A stretch of DNA of 64,000 nt, from contig QQUA01000013.1 in the NCBI GenBank assembly GCA_008501825.1, forward strand, positions 1 through 64,000. The letters are read 5' to 3'. This DNA is from Planctomycetota bacterium. GTDB taxonomy: Bacteria > Planctomycetota > UBA1135. A model generated the notes under the pieces. The model searched no databases. It saw only the letters and a list, made by a program, of their open reading frames with translations, and was not told where the DNA came from. A program made the translations under genes and the position numbers. This document shows positions 53,636-61,987 of this stretch, piece after piece. Position 1 is the first letter of the stretch; every line of letters begins with the position of its first letter.

Positions 53636-54285
53636 ATCCTGCGGAGGCCGGAGCTGGCTTTTGCAGCTACCGCCATCCGCAAACTGGGGAAGCCGCCCAC
53701 GATCGCCGCGATCCCCTCGCCGAAGCCCAACTAAGTTTCGTCGAGCCGGCTGCCCAACTCAGGCCTCCCCGTTGCGGGGAGGCCTTGGCCATTTTGGAGA
53801 TTGGTTTCGGCTGGGGCATCAACACCGCCACCGCCCTGCGCCATTTGGATTCGCTCCAGTTTCAAGGCTCGGTTCAGGCCCAGGGTTTTGAACCCAACCC
53901 GGAGTGGCTGGAACCCTGGCCGGCGGTGCCGGACCGCCTTCAGGGTTGGACCCCATGGTGGGGAGGGGGGAAAAATCGCTGGCAATTGCCTGGGCATCCC
54001 TGGCAGGGAGAGATCCTGTCGCTGGCCTTCCCCGCCGGCTTGGAGTCCATGCCGGTGACGGGCTTCGATTGGATTTTCCTGGACTTGTTTTCTCCCCGGC
54101 GTCATCCCGAAGATTGGTCGGCCGAGCTTTTTGCGGCTTTGGCCAAGGTCGCTAGACCCGGGGCCGCCTTGACTTCCTACTGCTGTGCCCGGCGGATTCG
54201 CCAAGCCTTAGGAGAAGTGGGGTGGCAGGTGCAGAGGTTGAGACGCCGGGGCCATCGCGATACTTTGCAAGCCCTTTGGCGGTAA
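53632..54285 (+). CDS. MnmC/MnmD-like tRNA methyltransferase
   Basis: A 217-residue protein resembling the methyltransferase half of MnmC (MnmD), which finishes 5-methylaminomethyl-2-thiouridine at tRNA position 34. A Rossmann SAM site ([18 protein letters not shown]) and [26 protein letters not shown] are typical. The FAD oxidase domain of full MnmC is absent, as in MnmD. It overlaps sucD by ATGA, and MnmA, which acts at the same base, is encoded at 42831. The substrate is inferred from family only. Confidence 0.75.
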   Translation: MNPAEAGAGFCSYRHPQTGEAAHDRRDPLAEAQLSFVEPAAQLRPPRCGEALAILEIGFGWGINTATALRHLDSLQFQGSVQAQGFEPNPEWLEPWPAVPDRLQGWTPWWGGGKNRWQLPGHPWQGEILSLAFPAGLESMPVTGFDWIFLDLFSPRRHPEDWSAELFAALAKVARPGAALTSYCCARRIRQALGEVGWQVQRLRRRGHRDTLQALWR

Positions 54286-54340
54286 AGGCACCAAATCGGG
54301 TACCATAGCCGCGTTTCGCGGAGACCGACCGCCACTAAAC

Positions 54341-54589
54341 ATGAAGCTGCTGAAATCGCCCCTGCTTCCGGCCCTGCTCTTGGCCGTCAGCCTTCCTGCC
54401 TGCGGCATGCCCAACGGCTCGGAGATGATGGTCATCGGCTTCGTGGCTCTGCTGCTCTTTGGGGGAGCGAAGCTCCCGGGTTTGATGCGCTCGATGGGCA
54501 GCGGTATTCATGAGTTCAAGAAAGGTTTGAAGGAAGGGGAGGAAAACGATGAACCTCCCAAGGAACTCAAGGAAAAAAGCGAGGAGTAA
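54341..54589 (+). CDS. tatA: TatA/E-type twin-arginine translocase component with extended N-terminus
   Basis: TatA forms the pore-like oligomer for export of folded proteins. From residue 27 the protein is a normal TatA: MMVIGFVALLLFGGAKLPGLMRSMGSGIHEFKKGL, with the conserved FG hinge and amphipathic helix, then an acidic tail. The first 26 residues (MKLLKSPLLPALLLAVSLPAC) look like a lipoprotein signal ending LPAC at Cys21. This is unusual for TatA; starting at a later ATG (MPNGSE) would remove it, but neither start has a clear ribosome site. Confidence 0.8.
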   Translation: MKLLKSPLLPALLLAVSLPACGMPNGSEMMVIGFVALLLFGGAKLPGLMRSMGSGIHEFKKGLKEGEENDEPPKELKEKSEE

Positions 54590-54625
54590 TGGCTCCTCGG
54601 TTCGGCGGGAGCCTGACTTGATTCC

Positions 54626-55258
54626 ATGGTGGCCGAGGCTCAGGTCCGGCCCGGTTGGAGTGGGGCTTTATTGATCGGCGGAGCTTCCCGCCGCATGGGT
54701 CGAGACAAGCTGCGCTTGCCCTTTGAGGACGGCCGCCCCTTGGTGGAAGTGCCGGCCGAGGCCTTGCGCCGGTGCTGTCGGCCTTGCTTCGCCGTTGGGC
54801 GAAGCCGGACGCCGGGCTGGTCCCTAAGCGGATTCGAGCCCTTGGACGATGCCCTGCCCGATGCCGGTCCCTTGGCCGCCGTGGTCGCCGCATTGGAGGC
54901 CAGTCCGAATCCTTGGGTTCTGGTTTTGGCCGGGGATTTGCCTCAAATCGGCGAGGAGTTCTTGCTGGAACTACAGCAACGAGCCGAGGACCAACCGCAG
55001 CGGGCCTGCTTGCCGCAAAGCCGTCGTGGCTTGGAACCGTTGGTGGCCGCCTATCCCAAATCCCTGGCCGAGGAATTCCGGGAAGCCTTGGAAAAGGGAG
55101 AGCGGGCCTTGCGCCGGGCCATTCCTCGAGAAAAGCTGCAAGTCTGGACCTACGAAGAAAGCAGGGAGGGCGGTAGACTCTGGGATCCCTTTTGCAACCT
55201 GAATACACAGGAAGATTGGGATCGATTCCATCACCGCCGCAAACCGAAAACCTTCTAA
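54626..55258 (+). CDS. mobA: Molybdenum cofactor guanylyltransferase
   Basis: MobA attaches GMP to molybdopterin to make the guanine dinucleotide cofactor. The 210-residue protein has the nucleotide-binding LIGGASRRMGRDKL, AGPLAAVVAAL, LAGDLPQIG with the metal-binding Asp, and a C-terminal FCNLNTQEDW. This implies molybdenum enzymes elsewhere in the genome; none is seen here. It lies 36 bp after tatA, fitting the common use of Tat for molybdoenzymes. The next gene begins at or within its 3' end. Confidence 0.88.
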   Translation: MVAEAQVRPGWSGALLIGGASRRMGRDKLRLPFEDGRPLVEVPAEALRRCCRPCFAVGRSRTPGWSLSGFEPLDDALPDAGPLAAVVAALEASPNPWVLVLAGDLPQIGEEFLLELQQRAEDQPQRACLPQSRRGLEPLVAAYPKSLAEEFREALEKGERALRRAIPREKLQVWTYEESREGGRLWDPFCNLNTQEDWDRFHHRRKPKTF

Positions 55259-55260
55259 CC

Positions 55261-56256
55261 GTGGTGCTGAATAGTCTCCAGGCCTCCGACTTGCGTCATC
55301 TCCTTCAGGAAGTGACGCCGGAGTTGGATCAAGTGGACCATTGGCTGGAAGACCAGCTCAAGGCGGATCGGCCTTGGATGGCTCCCTTGTTGGACCATGC
55401 CGCGCGTTTTCGTGGCAAGCGCCTGCGGGCGGCCCAGGTCTTGCTCGTAGGAAAGGCTGCTGGAGGCCTGCAGGAAGACCATCTCGTCATTGCCGGAATC
55501 ATCGAACTGATTCACGCCGCCACTTTGGTGCACGACGATTTGCTGGACGAAGCGGTGCAACGCCGCGGACTGGATTGCGTCCACGTGGAGTGGGGCAGCC
55601 ATGCTTCGGTTCTGCTTGGGGATTGGATCTACGCCCGGGCCTTCCGCCGCAGCACCGAGTTGAAAGATCCGCGCTGTTCCCAAGTCTTGGCGGCGGCAAC
55701 CGAGCGAATTTGTGCCGGGGAAATCCATCAGAATCTGACTCGGCGGCAATTCGCTTTGGACCAGCAGGCGTATTTGGATCAAATCGACGGCAAAACCGGG
55801 GCTCTTTATGAAGCCGGCGGCCGCTTGGCCGTGGCCTATGCCGGTGGCGAGGAAGCGCAACAGGAAGGCGCCGCCCGCCACGGCTTGCTGGCCGGCCGGG
55901 CCTTTCAAATGATGGACGATCTGCTTGACTTGATCGGTGAGGAAAACCGCACCCGCAAGTCCCTCGGTACCGATTGGGCTCGAGGCAAAATGACCTTGCC
56001 TTTGATTATGTTGCGGGACGCCTTGGCGCCCGAGGCCCGGGGCCGCTTGCAGGCCTTGTTCGGCTCCGGAGCCGACCGCAGCGTTCTGCTGGAGGGAGAA
56101 TTCGCCGAGCCGCTACAGGCGGTCCTGGAAACTTGCCGGCAGCAGATCCAAAGCTGCTTGCAGCAAGCCAACCAGGCGCTTGAGGTTCTGCCGCCCAGCC
56201 GCTACCGGGATGCCTTGCGGGAGTTGACGGCCTTTTTAGGCGCTCGGCAGTATTGA
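55261..56256 (+). CDS. Polyprenyl diphosphate synthase (octaprenyl/heptaprenyl type)
   Basis: A 331-residue trans-prenyltransferase that makes the side chain of a quinone. FRGKRLRA, the first aspartate-rich motif VHDDLLDEA, the second MDDLLDLIG, and KTGALYEA are present. GTG at 55261, 2 bases after mobA, is the likely start; an in-frame TTG at 55192 lies inside mobA. No small residue pattern of the farnesyl/geranylgeranyl type is obvious before the first Asp motif, so chain length cannot be set exactly. Confidence 0.88.
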   Translation: MVLNSLQASDLRHLLQEVTPELDQVDHWLEDQLKADRPWMAPLLDHAARFRGKRLRAAQVLLVGKAAGGLQEDHLVIAGIIELIHAATLVHDDLLDEAVQRRGLDCVHVEWGSHASVLLGDWIYARAFRRSTELKDPRCSQVLAAATERICAGEIHQNLTRRQFALDQQAYLDQIDGKTGALYEAGGRLAVAYAGGEEAQQEGAARHGLLAGRAFQMMDDLLDLIGEENRTRKSLGTDWARGKMTLPLIMLRDALAPEARGRLQALFGSGADRSVLLEGEFAEPLQAVLETCRQQIQSCLQQANQALEVLPPSRYRDALRELTAFLGARQY

Positions 56257-56336
56257 ATCTTGAAAAATGGGGGCTTTCCCAAGGGAATGTGACCAAGCCA
56301 TGACCCAAACCCCCGTCCGGTAAAGCAAAAGTAGTA

Positions 56337-56359
56337 GAGGCACCGGTTTGCGGTGCCTC
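56337..56359 (+). terminator. Candidate hairpin before resB
   Basis: GAGGCACCG (56337-56345) and CGGTGCCTC (56351-56359) form a perfect 9-bp stem with a GTTTG loop between the prenyltransferase and resB genes. No U-tract follows on the plus strand. Confidence 0.4.
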
Positions 56360-56381
56360 CAGTCCTTTCGGTCGAATCCCG

Positions 56382-58901
56382 ATGCAACCGCAGCACGCCA
56401 CCGCCAAAGACAAAGCGAAGCGCTCCCGTTTCCGTTGGAGCTTTCCTAAAGCCATGCTCGGCATTTTGTTTCTGGCGCTTTGGACCGAGGTGATGGTCAC
56501 CTTGGCCACCAAGGCCAACGTGGAAACCGGATCCAGCAAGTGGCCCTACGCCATTGGCTTTTTCTTTTCCGTTTTGCCCTTGCTGGCCTTGGCCGTATAT
56601 CGCTGGCCGCTGGTGTTCAGTTTTTTCCGCTCGGTGAAGGTCGGCGTCACCAACCTGATCTTCATTGGATTGGCCGCCATCCTCGGAGTTTTGTTCCACC
56701 AGGAAGATCCTAATTTTCCGATTCCGAAAGGTGGCGTGGAACAACTGGCCGAGTGGGAGAGCCAGGAAGGGCCGTGGTCTTATGAAGCCCGGATGGCCTA
56801 TCGCAATTACTTGGATTTCCGCGGCGCTCAGGCCACCTTCGTCTATCACATGCTGGAAGGTCGGGGCTTGGGCTTGCTCGGATTCGACGCATCGGTGGAT
56901 TACCAATTCGTCGACACCCAGATGGAGGAGTTGAGGCCGAAGTTGCCGCCGATCGAGCGCCGCTATGGAGAGGAATTCGCCAAGTCGCTGGAAGCCAGCA
57001 GCGAGCGAGGTTGGTTGACCCGGCAGGAGAACGCCGACATCAAGCGCCTGGAAACGGCCTGGGATGACACTTGGTTTACCCTGTTCGTTTGGGCCGACCG
57101 CTTGGATTTGATTCGGACCTATAAAGCGGATTGGTTTGCTTCCCTATGGGTGATCTTGCTGTTCGGCGTGTTCTCCAATACCTTCCGCGGCGGTTGGCGG
57201 CGGTTGCTGCGGCCGAATAAATGGGGTTTCGTCATCACCCACGCCGGAGTGATCCTAGTGATTCTGGGCGGCTTTCACAGCCGGTTGACCGAGCGCCGCG
57301 GCATGTTGAATATTCGCCGCGGTGAAAGCAAAGCGGTGTTTCAGCTCTACAGCGGCAAGAAGCACGCTTTTGTAAGGCCGGGCTTGTTCGGGGAAACAGA
57401 GGAAACTCCCTTCGTCGTCCGACTGGACGGTTTCCGTGCCGATTATCACGACGTCTTGGACGTGGTCTACGTCAAGCAGGAAGGAGATAGTTTCGAACGC
57501 GAGTTTGCGGTTCGAAACCCGGTGCACCGCATCTATGAAGGCAAGGTGCTACGTTTTGACTACGGCGATTCAAAAGACCATCCGGAAGGTGGCGGCGGGA
57601 AGCGGCCGTTTTTGCAGATCGAGGTGTTGGAATATTTGCCTCAATGCGAGGAGGAATTTTTCTTGCGGGAGGCCAGCGAAGAAGAGGAAGGGACGATCCC
57701 GGTGGTCGCCCACGCCAAGCTGTTCCAGGAGGAGGTGTTACTCCAGGAAACTTTGATGCAGCCCTTGGCGATTCATCCGCGAGCCTTGCTGCTGGATGAA
57801 CGGACCGGAGCCCGGATCCGGTTGAGGGTGGCCCCGGATGAGGAGGCCGCTCGCCGAACCCTGGCCAAACCGGTGGAATTGAACTTCGGGCACGTCCGGG
57901 CCATGGTTGGCGATTCTCCGGTCGGTCCCATGATGCAAGCGGTCCCGGGAGAAGAGACCAAGCTGGAAGTGAGGGACCAGGTCTACCGCGTCACGATCAA
58001 GGACGCGGTGCCCGACCTGCGCTTGCGTACCCTGGCCGACGGCCGGGCAGTGCACGATCCCTCCGGCGTGCCGATGGAATTGCTGATCCCGGTCAATCCG
58101 GCGGTATTGGTGTCCATCGAGAACCAGGCCGGGGAAGTTGAAGAACGCTGGGTGCTGGAGAAGGATTTTCACGGCCCGGAACCGAAGTTCGCCGAATTGG
58201 AATTTCGTTTCCTTTGGGACTGGTGGGCTTTCCCGGCCAAAACCCGCTATCTCCTGTTTCTGTTGCCCGACGGCAATCTTCGCTTCGGTGAAGTCGGCAA
58301 ACCGGAGTCGCTCCAGCCCTTTGCCCAGGACGGAGAGTTCGAACTCGGCGATGGGGTGCGATTCCAGTTGGCCGGTGCCTTCTCTTATGGCAAAGTCGAA
58401 ACTAAGGTCAAGGTGGTGGAAGGGGCTGACTTCTTCCATCCCGCTCCCGGGGCGGTCCGAATTCGAACCACGACTCCCGAAGGGCAACAAGAGATGACCC
58501 TGGTGGCTACCGAGAAGGGGGACGCCAGGCCGCTGCGATACACCGGTCCAGGAGGGGAAACCCGATTGGTCAGCATCAGTTTCCGCCTCGATCAAAACGA
58601 ACTGCCCAAGGAATGGCGCAGCAAGCTAAGTTTCCTGGAAGCGCCCGGCGCCGACGGCCACGAGCTGAAAGAACGCTACAGCGGCGAAATCCGAGTGAAC
58701 GATTATCTCTACTACAAGGGCTATCGATTCTTCCAAACCAACGCCGATGCCAACGACCCGGACTACTCGGGAGTCGGTGTGGTTTACGATCCAGGCATTG
58801 AAGCCGTGCTGACCGGGCTCTACATGGTGGCAGGGGGCACCATGATTGCGTTCCTGATCAACCCCTTGGTGTTTCGTAACCGCCGACGGAGGACCGCCTG
58901 A
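56382..58901 (+). CDS. ResB/CcsB-like cytochrome c biogenesis protein
   Basis: An 839-residue membrane protein pairing with CcsA in System II cytochrome c maturation, which delivers haem to apocytochrome. Membrane segments lie near 24-42, 54-72, 85-103, 250-265, 275-292 and 806-826. A soluble region of about 500 residues sits between the last two, followed by the ResB-type end (GEIRVNDYLYYKGYRFFQTNADAN and the final helix with FLINPLVFR). The typical ResB is nearer 450-550 residues, so the large loop is extended. Its stop overlaps the ccsA start by one base (TGATG). Confidence 0.85.
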   Translation: MQPQHATAKDKAKRSRFRWSFPKAMLGILFLALWTEVMVTLATKANVETGSSKWPYAIGFFFSVLPLLALAVYRWPLVFSFFRSVKVGVTNLIFIGLAAILGVLFHQEDPNFPIPKGGVEQLAEWESQEGPWSYEARMAYRNYLDFRGAQATFVYHMLEGRGLGLLGFDASVDYQFVDTQMEELRPKLPPIERRYGEEFAKSLEASSERGWLTRQENADIKRLETAWDDTWFTLFVWADRLDLIRTYKADWFASLWVILLFGVFSNTFRGGWRRLLRPNKWGFVITHAGVILVILGGFHSRLTERRGMLNIRRGESKAVFQLYSGKKHAFVRPGLFGETEETPFVVRLDGFRADYHDVLDVVYVKQEGDSFEREFAVRNPVHRIYEGKVLRFDYGDSKDHPEGGGGKRPFLQIEVLEYLPQCEEEFFLREASEEEEGTIPVVAHAKLFQEEVLLQETLMQPLAIHPRALLLDERTGARIRLRVAPDEEAARRTLAKPVELNFGHVRAMVGDSPVGPMMQAVPGEETKLEVRDQVYRVTIKDAVPDLRLRTLADGRAVHDPSGVPMELLIPVNPAVLVSIENQAGEVEERWVLEKDFHGPEPKFAELEFRFLWDWWAFPAKTRYLLFLLPDGNLRFGEVGKPESLQPFAQDGEFELGDGVRFQLAGAFSYGKVETKVKVVEGADFFHPAPGAVRIRTTTPEGQQEMTLVATEKGDARPLRYTGPGGETRLVSISFRLDQNELPKEWRSKLSFLEAPGADGHELKERYSGEIRVNDYLYYKGYRFFQTNADANDPDYSGVGVVYDPGIEAVLTGLYMVAGGTMIAFLINPLVFRNRRRRTA

Positions 58902-60070
58902 TGGAGACCTTCAGCTACCGATCCCTGATCACCCTGACCATGTACCTTTCCGCTACAGGCGGCGGGTTGGGGTTGCTGTTGCTTTTGGGCCGCTTTTTGC
59001 TCCCCTTGTTCCGAGGCAGCAGTGTTCAGACATTGCAGACCAATTCAGGGATGCAAGTGGACCTCCCGGCCAGTGACAGCTCAGGGCCGCGCTGGCTGCA
59101 GCGGGGTTCCTGGGTGCTGCTTTTGATGATGACAGTTTCCCTATTGGTGAATTCTCTTGCCATGGGGGCTCGCTATGTCGAGGTGCAGCACTGGCCGGCC
59201 CAAACCATGTACGAGGTGATTCCCTTGGGCGTGGCATCCGGTTTCTTTGCCGGAATTTTGCTTTATTTCGTGCTGGGGCTTGGGCAGATTCAAGGAATTG
59301 CCCGCGCCTTTACCGAAGTTTTCATGACTTTGAAGCTAATTGCCTACGCCGCCATTTTTCTTTACGTTTTGAATTTGGATCCGACCGGCCGGCCTTTGCC
59401 GCCGGCCCTTCAGTCCTATTGGTTTCCGGTTCATATCACGGCCTATATGATCGGCTATTTCACCATGTTCATTGGCACCTTGGCGGTGTGGTTGTTGTTC
59501 TGTTTCCGCTTTTGGCGCGGTTTACTCCAACGAGGAGATTACCCGGTCCCCACCAAGGAGTTGCTGGCGATTTTCGGCTTTAGCTTGATTACGGTACCTT
59601 TTGGCCAGTACGGCTGGTTGATGGGACCGGGGGTATTGGCCTTGACCGGCGTGCTCGCCGGGCTCAGCTTGATGTTGCCGAACAAATTGTCCTGGTTCGA
59701 TGGTTGGGAAACGGGTGCCGACACCTTTACCTGGAAAATCTTCTTGGTCGGCTTCCCCTTCCTTACCGCCGGATTGATCATGGGAGCCCTTTGGGCGCAG
59801 GAAGCCTGGGCAATTTATTGGGGCTGGGATTCGAAGGAAGTTTCGGCCTTGATTAGCTGGGTGTTTTACGCCGTGTATCTGCACCTCCGATACGTGGCCG
59901 GATGGAAAGGCCGGAAAGGCATGTGGATCCTCTTGGTCGGTGGCTTCTCGGTCTACATTACCTTCCAACTGTTTGGCTACTTGCCGGCGTCCCAAAGCAG
60001 CCTTCACCGGTATACGGACATGGAAAACGTGCCCACCGAAGGCCTGATGGGAGCAGGACCAGGCGGCTAA
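58901..60070 (+). CDS. ccsA: CcsA/ResC cytochrome c biogenesis protein
   Basis: A 389-residue multi-helix protein of the haem-handling family. The signature tryptophan-rich loop is AWAIYWGWDSKEVSALISW, the WWD-like haem site, with flanking conserved histidines (VHITAYM and others). About eight membrane helices are visible. It forms the haem synthase with the ResB-like protein. The host should thus make c-type cytochromes, consistent with anaerobic respiration, although no such cytochrome gene is in the window. Confidence 0.92.
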   Translation: METFSYRSLITLTMYLSATGGGLGLLLLLGRFLLPLFRGSSVQTLQTNSGMQVDLPASDSSGPRWLQRGSWVLLLMMTVSLLVNSLAMGARYVEVQHWPAQTMYEVIPLGVASGFFAGILLYFVLGLGQIQGIARAFTEVFMTLKLIAYAAIFLYVLNLDPTGRPLPPALQSYWFPVHITAYMIGYFTMFIGTLAVWLLFCFRFWRGLLQRGDYPVPTKELLAIFGFSLITVPFGQYGWLMGPGVLALTGVLAGLSLMLPNKLSWFDGWETGADTFTWKIFLVGFPFLTAGLIMGALWAQEAWAIYWGWDSKEVSALISWVFYAVYLHLRYVAGWKGRKGMWILLVGGFSVYITFQLFGYLPASQSSLHRYTDMENVPTEGLMGAGPGG

Positions 60071-60085
60071 AACGCGGAAGTTCGG

Positions 60086-60107
60086 GGGGCCGCCTGAATG
60101 CGGCCCC
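60086..60107. terminator. Candidate hairpin between convergent ccsA and folD
   Basis: GGGGCCGC (60086-60093) and GCGGCCCC (60100-60107) form an 8-bp stem with a 6-nt loop in the 52-bp gap between the two convergent genes. There is no U-tract on either side. Confidence 0.4.
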
Positions 60108-60122
60108 GCTGCTATGACCGGT

Positions 60123-60983
60123 TCATGAACTGCTGGCGCCGTTCAAGCAGTTGTCCACCGTATTTTGCAACAGCATGGCGATGGTCATCGGGCCGACTCC
60201 ACCGGGAACCGGAGTAATCCAGGAAGCTCGGGCGCTGGCCGATTCGAATTCGACGTCGCCGACCAATTTGCCTTCTTCGTTGCGGTTGATTCCGACGTCG
60301 ATCACCACCGCTCCGTCTCGGATCCAACTCCCCTGAATCAGTTGGGGGACGCCGACGGCGGCGACGACTACGTCCGCCCTTTGGACTTCGGCGGCCAAGT
60401 CTCGGGTTCGAGAGTGACAGAGGGTGACGGTCGCGTGTTGTTCCAACAACATCAGGGCCACCGGTTTGCCGACAATATTGGAGCGGCCGACCACCACGGC
60501 GTGAGCTCCCTTCAAGGAAGCCCCGGTTTCCTGGAGCAAACGCATGATGCCGACCGGGGTGCAGGGCCGCAAACCGGGCTGGCCTTGAAGCAGCCTTCCC
60601 TGATTGACCGGATGGAATCCGTCCACGTCTTTGTTCGGGTCAACGGCGGCCAGGACCTTGTTCTCATCCATACCGGCGGGAAGCGGCAATTGAACCAAGA
60701 TGCCGTCCACGGTCTTATCCTGATTCAGCGCCTCGATCAGCTTCAGAACCTCCGCTTGGTCAGCGTCGGCGGGAAGTTCCCGGTGGACATTGACCATGCC
60801 GGCGGCGTCACAAGCCCGGCGCTTGCTTCGGACGTAGACGTGGCTGGCCGGGTCATCCCCGACCAGGACCGTGGCCAAGCCTGGAGCTCGACCGCCGGCC
60901 TCGGTATGGGCCTTGACTCTTTGCCCCAGGCCCTCGCGGATGGTGGCGGCCAGGGCCTTTCCGTCCAATCGTTTCGCATTCAT
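60123..60983 (-). CDS. folD: Methylenetetrahydrofolate dehydrogenase/cyclohydrolase
   Basis: FolD converts methylene- to formyl-tetrahydrofolate. The 286-residue protein has [23 protein letters not shown] with the catalytic Tyr and Lys, [26 protein letters not shown], the NADP loop [17 protein letters not shown], and [14 protein letters not shown]. The ATG at 60981-60983 has a GAGGAA site; a longer in-frame start at 61115 would run into the divergent rhomboid gene. One-carbon units link to the metK-ahcY methyl cycle. Confidence 0.96.
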   Translation of the reverse strand: MNAKRLDGKALAATIREGLGQRVKAHTEAGGRAPGLATVLVGDDPASHVYVRSKRRACDAAGMVNVHRELPADADQAEVLKLIEALNQDKTVDGILVQLPLPAGMDENKVLAAVDPNKDVDGFHPVNQGRLLQGQPGLRPCTPVGIMRLLQETGASLKGAHAVVVGRSNIVGKPVALMLLEQHATVTLCHSRTRDLAAEVQRADVVVAAVGVPQLIQGSWIRDGAVVIDVGINRNEEGKLVGDVEFESASARASWITPVPGGVGPMTIAMLLQNTVDNCLNGASSS

Positions 60984-61086
60984 CTTCGCCGTTCCTCGCG
61001 CTTTTCCCAGGAAACCAGCGGTCCTACTTGCAGGGGCGGGGCCTCCAGGGAAAGATGGGTCGGCAGGATGCCAGCCCGATCGCTTC

Positions 61087-61887
61087 GTGCCTAGACTGAC
61101 TCCCCTCGTCCGCAACCTGCTCCTTGCTTGGGCTGGAGTGTGGTTGTTGAATTTCCTCCTTCGCGGTGCCGGAAGCCAAGGACCGCTGAATAATTTCTTG
61201 GATTTGGACCCGGCTTTGCTGGGCGGCGACTGGCGCCAATTGCCGGGCTTGATCGGCTATACCTTCGCTCACGATGGTTTGAGCCTTTGGCACTTGCTGT
61301 TCAATGCCTATTTGCTGGCGGTGTTCGGCCCGGAAGTGGAAATCCTGTATCCCCGATTCCAGTTCGGGAAATTATTCCTTGTCACCACCTTGGTCGGTGC
61401 TGCAGCTCACTTGCTGTTATCTCTGATGGTTCCAGGATTGGCACCGGCGATTGGAGGTTCGGGTTTCGTCACCGCAGTGATTGCGGTGAATGCGGCGGTT
61501 TATCCCAACCGGATCCTCAACTTGATTTTCATTCGCTTGCGCATGATCACCTTCTTCCTGATCCTGGTGGGCCTGGATCTTTTGGTGTGCATATCCACCG
61601 CGAAGGGGGAAATGAGCGGCAAGGCCTTTGAGATTCATCTCGCCGGCGCTTTGGTCGGCTGGTTTTGGGCCGACGGTTTCGGCCGCATGGGGATTCAAAC
61701 TCCGTGGCAAGCCTGGGGCCAGCGGCGCCGGCAAAACAAGAATCAGCGCCAGCAGCAGCAATCCCGAGATGAAGAGGCGGAGCTGGATCGGATTCTGGCC
61801 AAAATCTCCCGGGAGGGTTTACCTTCCTTGACCCCTAAAGAACGCCGCTTCTTGGACCGCCGCAGCAAGCAAAAGCGGTCTTCTTAA
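61087..61887 (+). CDS. Rhomboid family intramembrane serine protease
   Basis: A 266-residue rhomboid with six or so membrane helices. [18 protein letters not shown], the catalytic Ser in [11 protein letters not shown] and the His in [10 protein letters not shown] form the expected set. The C-terminus after the last helix is Gln/Arg-rich and ends in a conserved-looking [21 protein letters not shown] tail, common in Planctomycetota/Bacteroidota rhomboids. The start is GTG at 61087; longer frames reach into folD. It cleaves membrane substrates within the bilayer; its substrate is unknown. Confidence 0.9.
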   Translation: MPRLTPLVRNLLLAWAGVWLLNFLLRGAGSQGPLNNFLDLDPALLGGDWRQLPGLIGYTFAHDGLSLWHLLFNAYLLAVFGPEVEILYPRFQFGKLFLVTTLVGAAAHLLLSLMVPGLAPAIGGSGFVTAVIAVNAAVYPNRILNLIFIRLRMITFFLILVGLDLLVCISTAKGEMSGKAFEIHLAGALVGWFWADGFGRMGIQTPWQAWGQRRRQNKNQRQQQQSRDEEAELDRILAKISREGLPSLTPKERRFLDRRSKQKRSS

Positions 61888-61949
61888 AGCTCCTTGCAGG
61901 CACGATTTCCGGGCTTATGGGGTATCAGGCTGAGGTTCTGATTCCGGCT

Positions 61950-61958
61950 TGCTAAAAT
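61950..61958 (+). promoter_or_regulatory. Candidate extended -10 promoter
   Basis: TGCTAAAAT is an extended -10 (TGn followed by TAAAAT), 29 bases before the ATG of the secreted protein at 61988. No -35 box is needed for this class, and none is seen. Confidence 0.4.
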
Positions 61959-61987
61959 GCTGGCCCTCCGAGCTCCAAAGTCCGGTC

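Noticed and set aside
56365..56385. GGTCGAATCCC resembles the T-arm of a tRNA
   Set aside because: No anticodon arm, D-arm or matching acceptor stem is found around it, and it runs into the resB start.
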